From an uncultured Anaerofilum sp. (lineage in GTDB: Bacteria > Bacillota > Clostridia > Oscillospirales > Ruminococcaceae): a DNA stretch of 64,000 nucleotides. The notes below the pieces were generated by a model that made no database searches, was not told the origin of the DNA, and worked only from the letters and a program-made list of their open reading frames with translations. Within the stretch, counting starts at the first letter, position 1; each line of letters starts with the position of its first letter. Shown piece by piece: positions 19,391-27,882 of the stretch. The DNA is taken from assembly GCA_944385945.1 (NCBI GenBank), contig CALWZD010000079.1, forward strand, positions 1 to 64,000. The letters run 5' to 3'. The position numbers and the translations under genes were made by a program.

Positions 19391-19485
19391 TGCCTGCCAG
19401 CCTTTTGGCTGGCAGGCACACAGTTGCTGTGCGTAGCTGTGGAAATGTTCCCTTACATCAAAAGGGGATATTTCCATCGCTATGC
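19391..19485 (+). other. Two strong intercistronic RNA hairpins after flgE
   Basis: Two foldable elements lie inside the operon. The first is a perfect 12-bp GC-rich stem, TGCCTGCCAGCC/GGCTGGCAGGCA, with a TTTT loop (19391-19418). The second is a longer interrupted stem: GCGTAGC (19431-19437) with GCTATGC (19479-19485), TGGAAAT (19440-19446) with ATTTCCA (19470-19476), and GTTCCC with GGGGAT nearer the loop. Neither is followed by a T-run on the + strand, so they are better read as mRNA stabilising or processing signals than as terminators. Confidence 0.6.
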
Positions 19486-19552
19486 GGTGTAGAAGTGCAA
19501 TATTCATTATAAAAGATAATAAACTGCCACGCAGTTCAAGGAGGAAAAGGCT

Positions 19553-19762
19553 ATGATTTTTCTGACAAAACTGAACGGAGAAGAATTCGCTTTGAATAGC
19601 GATCTGATCGAAACCATCGTAGAAAAGCCGGATACCACCATCCAGCTGACAAACGCACGGTATCTGATCGTGAAAGAATCCATGGACGATGTCGTACGCA
19701 AAGTAATCGAATTCCGTCGCTCGATTCAAAATCCCCAAAGCTACTTTGGAAACAGACGCTGA
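19553..19762 (+). CDS. flbD: Flagellar protein FlbD/SwrD
   Basis: This is a small cytoplasmic protein of 69 residues with the family opening MIFLTKLNGEEFALNSDLIE and the block TIQLTNARYLIVKESMDDVV. In Bacillus subtilis the homologue SwrD increases motor power. It lies between flgE and motA as in other Firmicutes. The ATG is preceded by AAGGAGG with normal spacing. Confidence 0.92.
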   Translation: MIFLTKLNGEEFALNSDLIETIVEKPDTTIQLTNARYLIVKESMDDVVRKVIEFRRSIQNPQSYFGNRR

Positions 19763-19791
19763 GCGGAGTGGGAGAAAGGTGTTGAGGAAAC

Positions 19792-20655
19792 ATGAACGAA
19801 AAGAAAAAGGGCGGTAGCCGCACATTTGACCCCAACAGTGCCATCGGTTTGGTGCTGGCTGTGTTTTTGATGGTATTTGGTATCATCCTTACATCTGTAA
19901 CCGTGGACGGTGTGAAGCAGTACACCATCAAGGTGGACCAGTTGGCAAGCTTCTGGGATCCTCCCAGTGTTGCCATCGTTATCGGTGGTACTATTGCCAG
20001 CTTGATGATCTCATTCCCGCTTTCTCAGTTTGCAAAGATCCCCCAGCATATGTCCATCCTGTTCATGCCACGCAAGTACAGCCCCGAGTTTTATATCGAC
20101 CAGCTGACAGCGTGTGCAAAAAAAGCACGTATCAATGGTTTGCTTGCATTGGAAGAAGACGTTAACCAGATGACCGACCCTTTCCTGAAAAGCAGTTTGA
20201 TGATGGTGGTCGACTCGGTAGACCCCGAAAAATTGAACGAGCAGCTGGAAGCAAGTCTGGAAAATTTGGACGAACGCCATAGTCAGGACTGTTCGTTCTA
20301 CGATAAAGGTGCAGCGTTGGCACCTGCTTTTGGTATGATCGGTACCTTGATCGGTTTGATCAATATGCTGAAAGATTTGCAGGACATCGAGTCGGTCGGC
20401 CCTAACATGGCGGTCGCCCTTATCACCACTTTCTACGGTTCGCTGTTGTCAAACATCATCTTTATGCCTATTTCAAACAAGCTTCGTGTTCGCCACGAGG
20501 AAGAATATTTGTGCATGAAGATCGTATGCGAAGGCGTACGTGGTATACAGGCTGGTGAAAACCCCAACTTTATCGAGGAACGCTTGCTGAAGATGCTGCC
20601 GGAATACCGCCGTGTAAAAATGCAAAAACGCAAGGGCGGCAAAGCAGACGAGTAG
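19792..20655 (+). CDS. motA: Flagellar stator protein MotA
   Basis: MotA forms the ion channel and pushes on FliG. The 287-residue protein has four expected membrane helices: about 18-38, about 52-72, and two near 180-200 and 210-230. The channel signature PAFGMIGTLIGLINML lies at about 177-192, between a large cytoplasmic loop and the C-terminus. motB follows 31 bp later. Sequence alone does not tell me whether H+ or Na+ is used. Confidence 0.94.
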   Translation: MNEKKKGGSRTFDPNSAIGLVLAVFLMVFGIILTSVTVDGVKQYTIKVDQLASFWDPPSVAIVIGGTIASLMISFPLSQFAKIPQHMSILFMPRKYSPEFYIDQLTACAKKARINGLLALEEDVNQMTDPFLKSSLMMVVDSVDPEKLNEQLEASLENLDERHSQDCSFYDKGAALAPAFGMIGTLIGLINMLKDLQDIESVGPNMAVALITTFYGSLLSNIIFMPISNKLRVRHEEEYLCMKIVCEGVRGIQAGENPNFIEERLLKMLPEYRRVKMQKRKGGKADE

Positions 20656-20686
20656 GAATAAAAACTGACACAAGGAGTGTGAATGT

Positions 20687-21688
20687 ATGGCAAGGCGGAA
20701 AAGCGGTGGCGATGGCGGCGGCGATTCGGGAACATGGATGAACACATATGCAGATATGGTTACTCTGCTGCTCACTTTCTTTGCAGTTTTGCTCAGTATG
20801 TCTACGGTAGACCAGCAAAAATTCGAAGCACTGATCGAATCTTTCCAAACAGAAGCTACCGAGGAAACCCCCTATGGCGGTGGTGGCGGAAACATTAACA
20901 CCAGCAACATTGCAGAAGGAAACATCACCAACTTAGACCAGCTGTACGAATACTTGACAGAGTATGTTGAACAGTACCAGCAGGCAGATGCGGTTTCGGT
21001 TTCCAAAGGTGACGATGACATCGTGTACATTCGTTTTAACACCGATTTGTTCTTTCGCCCCAACCAGTATACTTTGCTGACCGATAGTTATCCGGTGCTG
21101 CAGTTTATCGGCGATGGGCTGAAAGGCTGTGAAGACATCATACAAATGGTGAATATTGCAGGGCATACCGCCGACGCACAGATTGAAACCAATGTGAATG
21201 ACTGGCGTCTTTCGGGTGACCGTGCTGCAACAGTTGCGATTTTTCTGGAAGACGAGGTCGGTTTCCCCGCAAATAAAATCAAGATCGAGGGATATGGTGA
21301 CCAATATCCCGTGGCAGACAACTCGACCGAAGAAGGCAGAAGACAAAATCGACGTGTTGAACTGGTCGTTATCGGCAATGAGGAAAAAATGTCTTCCCCG
21401 GAAGCTTACCAGGCAATTCAAAATTTTTATGATACGGAGTTGTATCCTACACAGGGAAATGCCGATGATTTGATAACTCCGTCTTCGCAAGTGGAACAGG
21501 AGCCGGCACAGTCGCAGTCTGCACAGGCGGAAGAAAACCCGCCACAGTCGCAGTCTGCACAGGCGGAGCAAGCCCCGGCACAGTCGCAGTCTGCACAGGC
21601 GGAAGAAAACCCGCCGCAGTCGCAGTCTGCACAGACGGAAGAAAATCCGCCACAGTCGCAGTCTTCGCAGGAGAATGCACAAGAATAA
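20687..21688 (+). CDS. motB: Flagellar stator protein MotB with a 12-residue repeat tail
   Basis: MotB anchors the stator to peptidoglycan and carries the channel Asp. One membrane helix with TYADMVTLLLTFFAVLLSMS lies at about 18-37 (the Asp in ADMV is the likely ion-binding residue), a plug/linker follows, and the OmpA-like peptidoglycan-binding domain spans about 120-225 (INIAGHTADA-like segment, EEGRRQNRRVELVV). After it comes a tail of about 65 residues made of 12-residue repeats such as ENPPQSQSAQAE, not usual in MotB. The DNA (about 21502-21680) is a 36-bp tandem array. fliM follows directly; no fliL is found. Confidence 0.93.
   Translation: MARRKSGGDGGGDSGTWMNTYADMVTLLLTFFAVLLSMSTVDQQKFEALIESFQTEATEETPYGGGGGNINTSNIAEGNITNLDQLYEYLTEYVEQYQQADAVSVSKGDDDIVYIRFNTDLFFRPNQYTLLTDSYPVLQFIGDGLKGCEDIIQMVNIAGHTADAQIETNVNDWRLSGDRAATVAIFLEDEVGFPANKIKIEGYGDQYPVADNSTEEGRRQNRRVELVVIGNEEKMSSPEAYQAIQNFYDTELYPTQGNADDLITPSSQVEQEPAQSQSAQAEENPPQSQSAQAEQAPAQSQSAQAEENPPQSQSAQTEENPPQSQSSQENAQE
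21502..21680 (+). repeat. 36-bp tandem repeat in the 3' end of motB
   Basis: About five imperfect copies of a 36-bp unit code for EPAQSQSAQAE / ENPPQSQSAQAE / QAPAQSQSAQAE and variants. The array is in frame and encodes a Gln/Ser/Pro-rich tail at the C-terminus of MotB. Such arrays can change length by slippage without breaking the frame. Confidence 0.85.
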
Positions 21689-21742
21689 GGATGCTGGCAG
21701 AAATACTGCGAAAGGCTTCCCAAGAAGAGGAGGAAAACTGAA

Positions 21743-22762
21743 ATGCCAGAGGCACTGTCGCAAAGTCAGATCGACGAGCTTTTAAATAAAATGCGTTCCG
21801 GCGGTATGGAAGAAATGGAACAATCGCAAGCCGAACCGAAAACGAAAGAAAAAGAATACGACTTTGCATCGCCTAAAAAATTCACGAAGGATCAGCTGAA
21901 ATCCTTAAACAGCCTTTATGAGAACTTCGCACGGGTGGCATCTTCATACTTCACAAGCGTCCTGCGAGATGTGTGCGAAGTAAATGTGGTGCAGATCGAA
22001 GAACAGCGTTACTACGAATATAGTAACGCTTTGCCGGATAATGCGCTGGTGGCAATGATCCATTTTCAGCCCCGTGCGCAGCAGTATGACGAAACCATGT
22101 TGATGATGGATTTATCGACCTCGTTGGGGTACTACATGGTGGATCATATGCTTGGTGGCTCACGCACGGCATCTCAGCCAAGCCGTGACTACACCGAGAT
22201 CGAGGTTAGTTTGCTGACCTACTCACTCACCCGGCTGACCCGTTATCTGCAAGAAGCTTGGTGCAACAACTTTGCCGTAGACCTTTCGATGCAAAGCATT
22301 GAAACCAACGGTCGATTGCTTCAGGCATTTGCACCGCAGGATACGGTGGTGATCGTTACTTTTGAGGTAAAGAGCAGCGTTGTAGATGCGACAGCAAATA
22401 TTTGTATGCCGGCTGAAAATCTGGAAAAGATCATCAACAGTTTCAGCGTGAAGTATTCTCGCATTTCCAAGCAACATGACAAGGCAGAAGAAGAACAAAA
22501 ACGCAGTGCGGTTTTGGAGTATCTGAAAGAGTCGGATGTTACGATGGAAGCGGTGCTGGATAGCTGCCAGATGGATCTGGGCAGCATCGTAAACCTAAAA
22601 CCTAACGACGTCATCACACTGAACCGTCGTATCAGCGACAATATTACCGTTATGGTAGAGGGAAGTCCCTGGTTCGAAGCAAAATTTGGTAAAGTGGGGA
22701 CAAGAACCGCAATAAAACTAATTGACAACATTGATAATCAAAATGGAGGGACACGCTGGTGA
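21743..22762 (+). CDS. fliM: Flagellar motor switch protein FliM
   Basis: FliM is the C-ring component that binds phosphorylated CheY. The 339-residue protein opens with LSQSQIDELLNKM, the N-terminal CheY-P-binding peptide, followed by the CheC-like middle domain (with MLGGSRT near 134) and a SpoA/FliN-type C-terminal domain. The stop overlaps the GTG start of fliY by four bases (GTGA), so the two switch genes are translationally coupled. Confidence 0.96.
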   Translation: MPEALSQSQIDELLNKMRSGGMEEMEQSQAEPKTKEKEYDFASPKKFTKDQLKSLNSLYENFARVASSYFTSVLRDVCEVNVVQIEEQRYYEYSNALPDNALVAMIHFQPRAQQYDETMLMMDLSTSLGYYMVDHMLGGSRTASQPSRDYTEIEVSLLTYSLTRLTRYLQEAWCNNFAVDLSMQSIETNGRLLQAFAPQDTVVIVTFEVKSSVVDATANICMPAENLEKIINSFSVKYSRISKQHDKAEEEQKRSAVLEYLKESDVTMEAVLDSCQMDLGSIVNLKPNDVITLNRRISDNITVMVEGSPWFEAKFGKVGTRTAIKLIDNIDNQNGGTRW

Positions 22763-24162
22763 GCAATGAATTAATAGAATTGAGTACACAAGAGTTAGAT
22801 ACCATCGGAGAGATCATGAATATCAGCATGGGTTCGGCAGCAACTGCCATTTCCACAATGCTGGATCGACCGGTGAGTATCACTACGCCTCACATCCGCC
22901 AGGCAAAGCTGTCCAGTGTGGATTGCTCGGAACTAGAGCCGGCAATTATGGTCAAAATCAAGTACATCGAGGGTGTGGATGGCACAAATGTCATCCTTTT
23001 GCGCCGGCGTGATATGCAGATCATCCTCAACCTGTTGATGGGCAACGAGGAAGAAGAAGCAAGCGACGATTTCGAGTTTGACGAGATGACCATGAGTGCC
23101 GCTTGCGAGGTAATGAACCAAATGATGGGCGCTTCGGCTACGGCTTTGTCTGAAGTGTTGTGTATGCCCATCAACATCTCTACACCGGAAAGTATACTGG
23201 TGGAGGAGATTTCACAGGCATATGCCGATTTTGGAGAGAACGGACTGGAAACCGAGGTCATCGCAATCTCGTTTGAGATGGACATCAGCAAAATTCTGCA
23301 CACGACCTTTACCAGCTTCTGGCCGGTCGATATGGCGAAGAAAATCGTAGATACCGTTATGGCAGATGTCCACACAGAGCCTGCACCGGCACAGCCTGCA
23401 CAACCAAACGTTGCGCCCTCTGCCGCAACGCCCAGCGCAGATGCTGCAAATGCGATGCCGCAAATGAACCCGCAGATGGATGCAAGCCAGATGCCACAGA
23501 TGAACCCGCAGATGGGTGCAAACCAGATGCCGCAAATGAATCCGCAGATGGGTGCAAACCAGATGCCGCAGATGAACCCACAGATGGGCATGAACCAGAT
23601 GCCGCAGATGAACCCGCAGATGGGCATGAACCAGATGCCGCAAATGAATCCGCAGATGGGTATGAATCAGATGCCGCAAATGAGCCCCGAAATGATGCAG
23701 CAGGGATATGCATATGGGCAGCAAAACATGATGGGAATGCCTGCTTACCCGCAAAATCCATGGCAGATGCAGGGTGGTATGTATGGTGCAAACGGCTATC
23801 CCATGTATCCGCAGCAGCAGGAACAAGTAAACCTGCAGCGGGCAGATTTTCCTGCATTCGGCGCACAGCCGAATACAGCACGGGCATTCGGTGACTCGAA
23901 TATGGGTCTGCTGATGAATATTCCGCTGGAAGTTTCGGTCGTGATCGGAAAAACCAAGCGCAAAATTCGTGACATCATGGACTTTGGGCAGGGAACTGTG
24001 GTAGAATTAGATAAGCAGACCGGTGCGCCCGCCGAAATCATCGTAAATGGTCAGCTGCTGGCTTATGGTGATGTGGTAGTAGTGGACGATAACTTTGGTG
24101 TTCGTGTTACCGAAATCGTGGGAACCGAGGAATTGCTGCAAAGCCTGACAGGAAAAGTATGA
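22759..24162 (+). CDS. fliY: Flagellar motor switch phosphatase FliY (CheC-FliN fusion)
   Basis: FliY combines a CheC-type CheY-P phosphatase with a FliN-type C-ring domain. The 467-residue product begins with the CheC-like domain; the active-site helices are EIMNISMGSAATAISTML (about 18-35) and CEVMNQMMGASATALSEVL (about 114-132). A spacer of about 12-residue repeats, QMPQMNPQMGAN or QMPQMNPQMGMN, runs at about 232-312. The FliN/SpoA domain (LEVSVVIGKTKRKIRDIMDF onward) is at the end. Unlike the Bacillus protein it lacks an N-terminal EIDALL-type peptide. GTG start overlapping fliM. Confidence 0.95.
   Translation: MSNELIELSTQELDTIGEIMNISMGSAATAISTMLDRPVSITTPHIRQAKLSSVDCSELEPAIMVKIKYIEGVDGTNVILLRRRDMQIILNLLMGNEEEEASDDFEFDEMTMSAACEVMNQMMGASATALSEVLCMPINISTPESILVEEISQAYADFGENGLETEVIAISFEMDISKILHTTFTSFWPVDMAKKIVDTVMADVHTEPAPAQPAQPNVAPSAATPSADAANAMPQMNPQMDASQMPQMNPQMGANQMPQMNPQMGANQMPQMNPQMGMNQMPQMNPQMGMNQMPQMNPQMGMNQMPQMSPEMMQQGYAYGQQNMMGMPAYPQNPWQMQGGMYGANGYPMYPQQQEQVNLQRADFPAFGAQPNTARAFGDSNMGLLMNIPLEVSVVIGKTKRKIRDIMDFGQGTVVELDKQTGAPAEIIVNGQLLAYGDVVVVDDNFGVRVTEIVGTEELLQSLTGKV
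23452..23695 (+). repeat. 36-bp tandem repeat in the linker of fliY
   Basis: Six to seven copies of a 36-bp unit encode the Met/Gln/Pro/Asn-rich peptide QMPQMNPQMGAN/GMN between the CheC-like and FliN domains. Copies differ at a few bases, but neighbouring copies are often nearly identical, which points to recent expansion. Confidence 0.88.
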
Positions 24163-24225
24163 TTATAGGCTAAATAACAAAAAAGTACGCATAATGCGAC
24201 TTGAATGAAGAAAGGGTTGTAAAAA

Positions 24226-24588
24226 ATGTATAAGATTATGGTTGTTGATGATGCAGGGTTTATGCGAATGATGATTAAGACCACTTTGACCAAGTTGGGT
24301 TACACCGACATTGTAGAGGCCGAAGATGGCGAGAAAGCGGTAGAAACCTATAAGGCAGAAAAACCCGACTTGGTTTTCATGGACATCACCATGCCCAATC
24401 TGGACGGTATCGGTGCGCTGAAAGGTATTAAAGCAGTTGATGCCGGCGCAAAGATCGTAATGTGTTCCGCAATGGGTCAGGAAGCAATGGTTATGGAGGC
24501 AATCAAAGAGGGCGCAATGGACTTCATCGTAAAACCCTTCAAGCCCGACCGTATCGTACAGACTGTATCGAAGATCCTGCCCCTGTAA
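24226..24588 (+). CDS. cheY: Chemotaxis response regulator CheY
   Basis: This single-domain receiver of 120 residues has the acidic pocket VVDDAG (Asp8, Asp9), the phosphorylation site Asp53 in LVFMDITMPN, a Ser in MCSAMG and Lys in FIVKPFKP. CheY-P binds FliM at the switch. Its position between fliY and fliO is standard for Clostridia and Bacillus. fliO follows 3 bp after its stop. Confidence 0.96.
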   Translation: MYKIMVVDDAGFMRMMIKTTLTKLGYTDIVEAEDGEKAVETYKAEKPDLVFMDITMPNLDGIGALKGIKAVDAGAKIVMCSAMGQEAMVMEAIKEGAMDFIVKPFKPDRIVQTVSKILPL

Positions 24589-24591
24589 AAA

Positions 24592-24954
24592 ATGACAGAG
24601 ATTCTTTCTACCGCAGGAATGCTGCTTTTGATGGTGCTTGTGTTTGTGGGGGCGTATTATGCGTCACGCATTCTTGCACAGCACTATCAAGGCAGTGCTG
24701 CCGGCGGAAATATCAAAATTTTAGAGCGCAGCACCGTCGGTCCCAACAGTTATCTGCTGTTGGTTCAGGTAGGCGACGAGATCAAGCTGTTGGGGGTCAC
24801 CCAAAAGGAGATCACTTGCCTTGCTGACGTGGATAAAAACTCCATTCAGCCGCCAACGTCCAAGCAGTTGCCGACAATGGATTTTAAAGCCGTTTTGCGC
24901 AGTTTGCGAGAGAAACAGGAGGGGTCAGACGATGCCGCAAAACCCAAGCCGTAA
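24592..24954 (+). CDS. fliO: Flagellar biosynthesis protein FliO/FliZ
   Basis: FliO helps assemble the export gate around FliP. The 120-residue protein has one N-terminal membrane helix (about 6-26, LLLMVLVFVGAYYASRIL) and the small cytoplasmic FliO domain with ILERSTVGPNSYLLLVQVGD at about 43-62. It starts only 3 bp after cheY and overlaps the first bases of fliP. Confidence 0.9.
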   Translation: MTEILSTAGMLLLMVLVFVGAYYASRILAQHYQGSAAGGNIKILERSTVGPNSYLLLVQVGDEIKLLGVTQKEITCLADVDKNSIQPPTSKQLPTMDFKAVLRSLREKQEGSDDAAKPKP

Positions 24955-25711
24955 AACATCTAAGCGGCGAAAATTGTTGGTTGCAGTCGTAGTGTGGAAT
25001 CTTCTTTTGCTGGGCGTTCTTTGTCCGATCGCTTATGCAGAAGGGATCACCATTAATGCAACTACCGATGCAGAGGGTTCGATGGGAGCGATCCAGCTAT
25101 TGTTCCTGTTCGTGATCCTTTCGCTGGGTCCATCGCTGCTTATTATGATGACCAGCTTTACCCGCATCATCATCGTGTTCTCGTTTTTGCGCAATGCCAT
25201 TGGTTTGCAGAGTACGCCACCCAACCAAGTTCTGATTGGCTTATCGCTGTTTTTGTCCTTGTTCATTATGCAGCCTACACTTGCACAGGTGAACGAAAAT
25301 GGTTTGCAACCGTATCTTAACGGCGAGATCTCGCAAGAGCAGGCGTTGGAAGAAATGGAAGCCCCCATCAAAGAGTTCATGTTGGGGCAGACCAATGCCG
25401 ACAACCTGAATATGTTTGCCAAACTTGCACAATCCAACGGAAGCTATACCGACATAAGCGATCCTTCGGAGTTGGGGCTGGATGTAGTGGTACCTGCTTT
25501 TATCACCAGCGAACTGAGCAAAGCCTTTATGATGGGATTCCTGTTATATCTGCCGTTCTTGGTCATCGACATGATCGTGTCCAGTACCCTGATGTCGATG
25601 GGTATGGTCATGCTGCCACCATCCATGATTTCGCTGCCGTTTAAACTGATGCTGTTTGTAGTGGTAGATGGTTGGTCGTTGCTGATGCAAACACTGGTGG
25701 CAAGCTTTTAG
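24932..25711 (+). CDS. fliP: Flagellar export gate protein FliP
   Basis: FliP is the core pore subunit of the flagellar type III export gate. The 259-residue product has an N-terminal signal-like segment (about 12-33, ending PIAYAEG), then membrane helices including FVILSLGPSLLIMMTSFTRI and SFLRNAIGLQSTPPNQVLIG, strong family signatures. I use the ATG at 24932, with CAGGAGGGG upstream; it overlaps the end of fliO by 23 bases. A longer frame from 24821 would lie inside fliO. Confidence 0.96.
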   Translation: MPQNPSRKTSKRRKLLVAVVVWNLLLLGVLCPIAYAEGITINATTDAEGSMGAIQLLFLFVILSLGPSLLIMMTSFTRIIIVFSFLRNAIGLQSTPPNQVLIGLSLFLSLFIMQPTLAQVNENGLQPYLNGEISQEQALEEMEAPIKEFMLGQTNADNLNMFAKLAQSNGSYTDISDPSELGLDVVVPAFITSELSKAFMMGFLLYLPFLVIDMIVSSTLMSMGMVMLPPSMISLPFKLMLFVVVDGWSLLMQTLVASF

Positions 25712-25753
25712 CATCGGTCGGATGCAGAAAATCACAAATAAAGGAGTATCCGA

Positions 25754-26017
25754 ATGACGAGCGAGATGGTAATGACGGTGTTTAAAGAAACGATAAACAA
25801 AATCATGTTGCTTTCGGCACCGTTTTTATTGATCAGTATTGTGCTGGGATTGGTGATCGCCGTGTTCCAGGCGGCTACACAGATCCATGAGCAGACCATG
25901 ACCTTTGTGCCAAAACTGGTGGGTATCCTCATAATGATGCTGGTGTGCGGTCCGTGGTTACTGATAAATTTGTCCGAATTCTTTCGTATGATTTTAAGTT
26001 TGATGCAGGAGCTGTAA
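25754..26017 (+). CDS. fliQ: Flagellar export gate protein FliQ
   Basis: FliQ is a small gate subunit of 87 residues with two membrane helices (about 15-38 and 52-75), joined by the conserved AATQIHEQTMTFVPK segment. It lies 42 bp after fliP and 4 bp before fliR. Confidence 0.96.
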   Translation: MTSEMVMTVFKETINKIMLLSAPFLLISIVLGLVIAVFQAATQIHEQTMTFVPKLVGILIMMLVCGPWLLINLSEFFRMILSLMQEL

Positions 26018-26021
26018 TGCC

Positions 26022-26786
26022 ATGACCATTTCGCAGACAACGCTGCTAAGCTATGTGCTGGTGTTTTTTCGCATGGCGGGTTTTTTGGCATTCAATCCGC
26101 TGTTTTCCCAAAGCAACATCCCTTCCCGCTTGCGGGTCGGGCTGATGCTGGGGCTTACCTTTCTGGTCGCCCCCACTGCTGCACAGGGATATACACTGCC
26201 CCCGACCGATGCCGCTTTTGTATGGGCAATGACCTGCGAACTGGCTTTGGGGCTAGGGGTAGGATTTATTTTTCAGTGCTTTTATTATATGCTCTTTTTC
26301 GTGGGTGATGTCGCTGACCAAGGCTTTGGATTGTCGATGGCAAAGGCATTCGACCCCGGTACCAATATTCAAACTTCGATGACCGGCAGGCTGTTGCAGT
26401 TTCTGTTTGTCGGCTATTTTTTTGCCACAAACGGGCATCTGATTTTCGTTCAGCTTGCCGCCGCTTCCTATGATTTTGTAGGGATCGGCGCACAGACTTT
26501 TTTTGAAAATGCCCCTTCTTTTATGCTTACCTTATTCGTGTCGGTGTTTTCGCTGTCGGTGCAGTTGCTGGCACCGTTTTTGGTGGCTACCATCACACTG
26601 GAAGCGGCGATGGGTATTTTGATGAAGCTGATCCCCCAAATCAACGTGTTCGTTGTACATTTTCAGCTAAAGATCCTATTCGGATTTTTGCTGCTGTTTT
26701 TATATGCACGACCGATCTGTAATTTTATTACAAATTACCAAACGAATATGCTGCAACAGATACAAAAACTGCTGGAACAGCTGTAA
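26022..26786 (+). CDS. fliR: Flagellar export gate protein FliR
   Basis: FliR completes the FliP-FliQ-FliR gate. The 254-residue integral membrane protein has six likely membrane helices; ELALGLGVGFIFQCFYYMLF and GFGLSMAKAFDPGTNIQTS are family blocks. It starts 4 bp after fliQ. The fliR-fliQ spacing implies translational coupling. Confidence 0.95.
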   Translation: MTISQTTLLSYVLVFFRMAGFLAFNPLFSQSNIPSRLRVGLMLGLTFLVAPTAAQGYTLPPTDAAFVWAMTCELALGLGVGFIFQCFYYMLFFVGDVADQGFGLSMAKAFDPGTNIQTSMTGRLLQFLFVGYFFATNGHLIFVQLAAASYDFVGIGAQTFFENAPSFMLTLFVSVFSLSVQLLAPFLVATITLEAAMGILMKLIPQINVFVVHFQLKILFGFLLLFLYARPICNFITNYQTNMLQQIQKLLEQL

Positions 26787-26817
26787 TCGAGCCGTGGGCT
26801 TATAAGGGGGGATGCAA

Positions 26818-27882
26818 ATGGCGGGCGAGAAGACCGAAAAGGCGACGCCGAAACGAAAAAAGGACGAACGAAAAAAAGGTAATATTTTCATGAGCCGTGA
26901 GCTTGTGACCGTTGCCACATTGCTTGCTGCTTTCTATACCCTAAAAGCACTCAGTTCTTTTATTTTTGAAAAAATAGAACAACTTTTGACCAGCATTGCC
27001 GAACTTTCGGCGCAGACTTCAGCACTGGACGTAAAAACCATCCACACTATTTTTACCGATTGTATGCTGGTATTCGCAATATGTTCTTTGCCGATGCTGC
27101 TGGCAACCTCTTTAGCAGCACTGATAAGCACGATGTTGCAGACAAAAATGCTGTTTGCAACCGAGAGCTTTAAATTTAAAGGCGAACGATTGAATCCGTT
27201 GAGCGGTTTCAAAAAAATGTTTTCGCTGCGGGCGTTGATCGAACTGCTGAAAGCATCTATCAAGATCAGCGTACTGGCAGTTGTACTGTATAATATTCTG
27301 GAGGGCAGGCTCAACGAACTGCCCCGTTTGATGGATATGCCGCCTCGGCGTGTGTTTGGGCTGACAGGGGAGATCATATCAGAGATCGTGCTGATGGTCG
27401 GCATCCTGTTCATTGCACTCGGCGCTGCGGACTACCTTTACCAGTGGTGGGAATACGAAAAAAATCTGCGTATGACCAAACAGGAGGTAAAGGACGAATA
27501 CAAACAAATGGAAGGCGACCCGCAGATCAAAGGGCGCATCCGTTCCCTGCAGCAACAGCGTGCAAGGAACCGTATGATGCAGGCAGTACCGACAGCCGAT
27601 GTCGTCATCCGAAACCCCACTCACTTTGCGGTTGCGTTGCGATACGACCGTGAACACGATAATGCCCCCGTGGTGGTGGCAAAAGGCAAGGATCGCATTG
27701 CTTTCAAAATCATTGAAGTGGCACAGCAAAACGGTGTCCACGTTATGGAAGACCGCCCTTTGGCACGGGCGCTGTATGCTTCGATCGAGATTGGTCAGGA
27801 AATCCCAAGCCAATTCTACGAACCTGTGGCGCAGGCATTGGCTTTTGTTTATAATCTTAAGAAAAAGGAATCGATTTCATGA
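26818..27882 (+). CDS. flhB: Flagellar export switch protein FlhB
   Basis: FlhB switches export from hook to filament substrates after autocleavage. The 354-residue protein opens EKTEKATPKRKKDERKKG, has four membrane helices (about 27-215) and a cytoplasmic C-domain with the autocleavage site VIRNPTHFAVALRYD at about 261-275 (cleavage after Asn of NPTH). I prefer the ATG at 26818, seven bases after the G-run, to the one at 26812. It overlaps flhA by four bases (ATGA). Confidence 0.96.
   Translation: MAGEKTEKATPKRKKDERKKGNIFMSRELVTVATLLAAFYTLKALSSFIFEKIEQLLTSIAELSAQTSALDVKTIHTIFTDCMLVFAICSLPMLLATSLAALISTMLQTKMLFATESFKFKGERLNPLSGFKKMFSLRALIELLKASIKISVLAVVLYNILEGRLNELPRLMDMPPRRVFGLTGEIISEIVLMVGILFIALGAADYLYQWWEYEKNLRMTKQEVKDEYKQMEGDPQIKGRIRSLQQQRARNRMMQAVPTADVVIRNPTHFAVALRYDREHDNAPVVVAKGKDRIAFKIIEVAQQNGVHVMEDRPLARALYASIEIGQEIPSQFYEPVAQALAFVYNLKKKESIS

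Noticed and set aside
17530..19419. 629-codon - strand frame opposite flgE
   Set aside because: Cys/Val/Arg-rich shadow translation with no motif; flgE on the + strand is certain.
23452..23695. CRISPR-like array
   Set aside because: The repeats are contiguous in-frame 36-bp coding units without unique spacers and belong to the fliY linker. The same holds for the motB array at 21502-21680.
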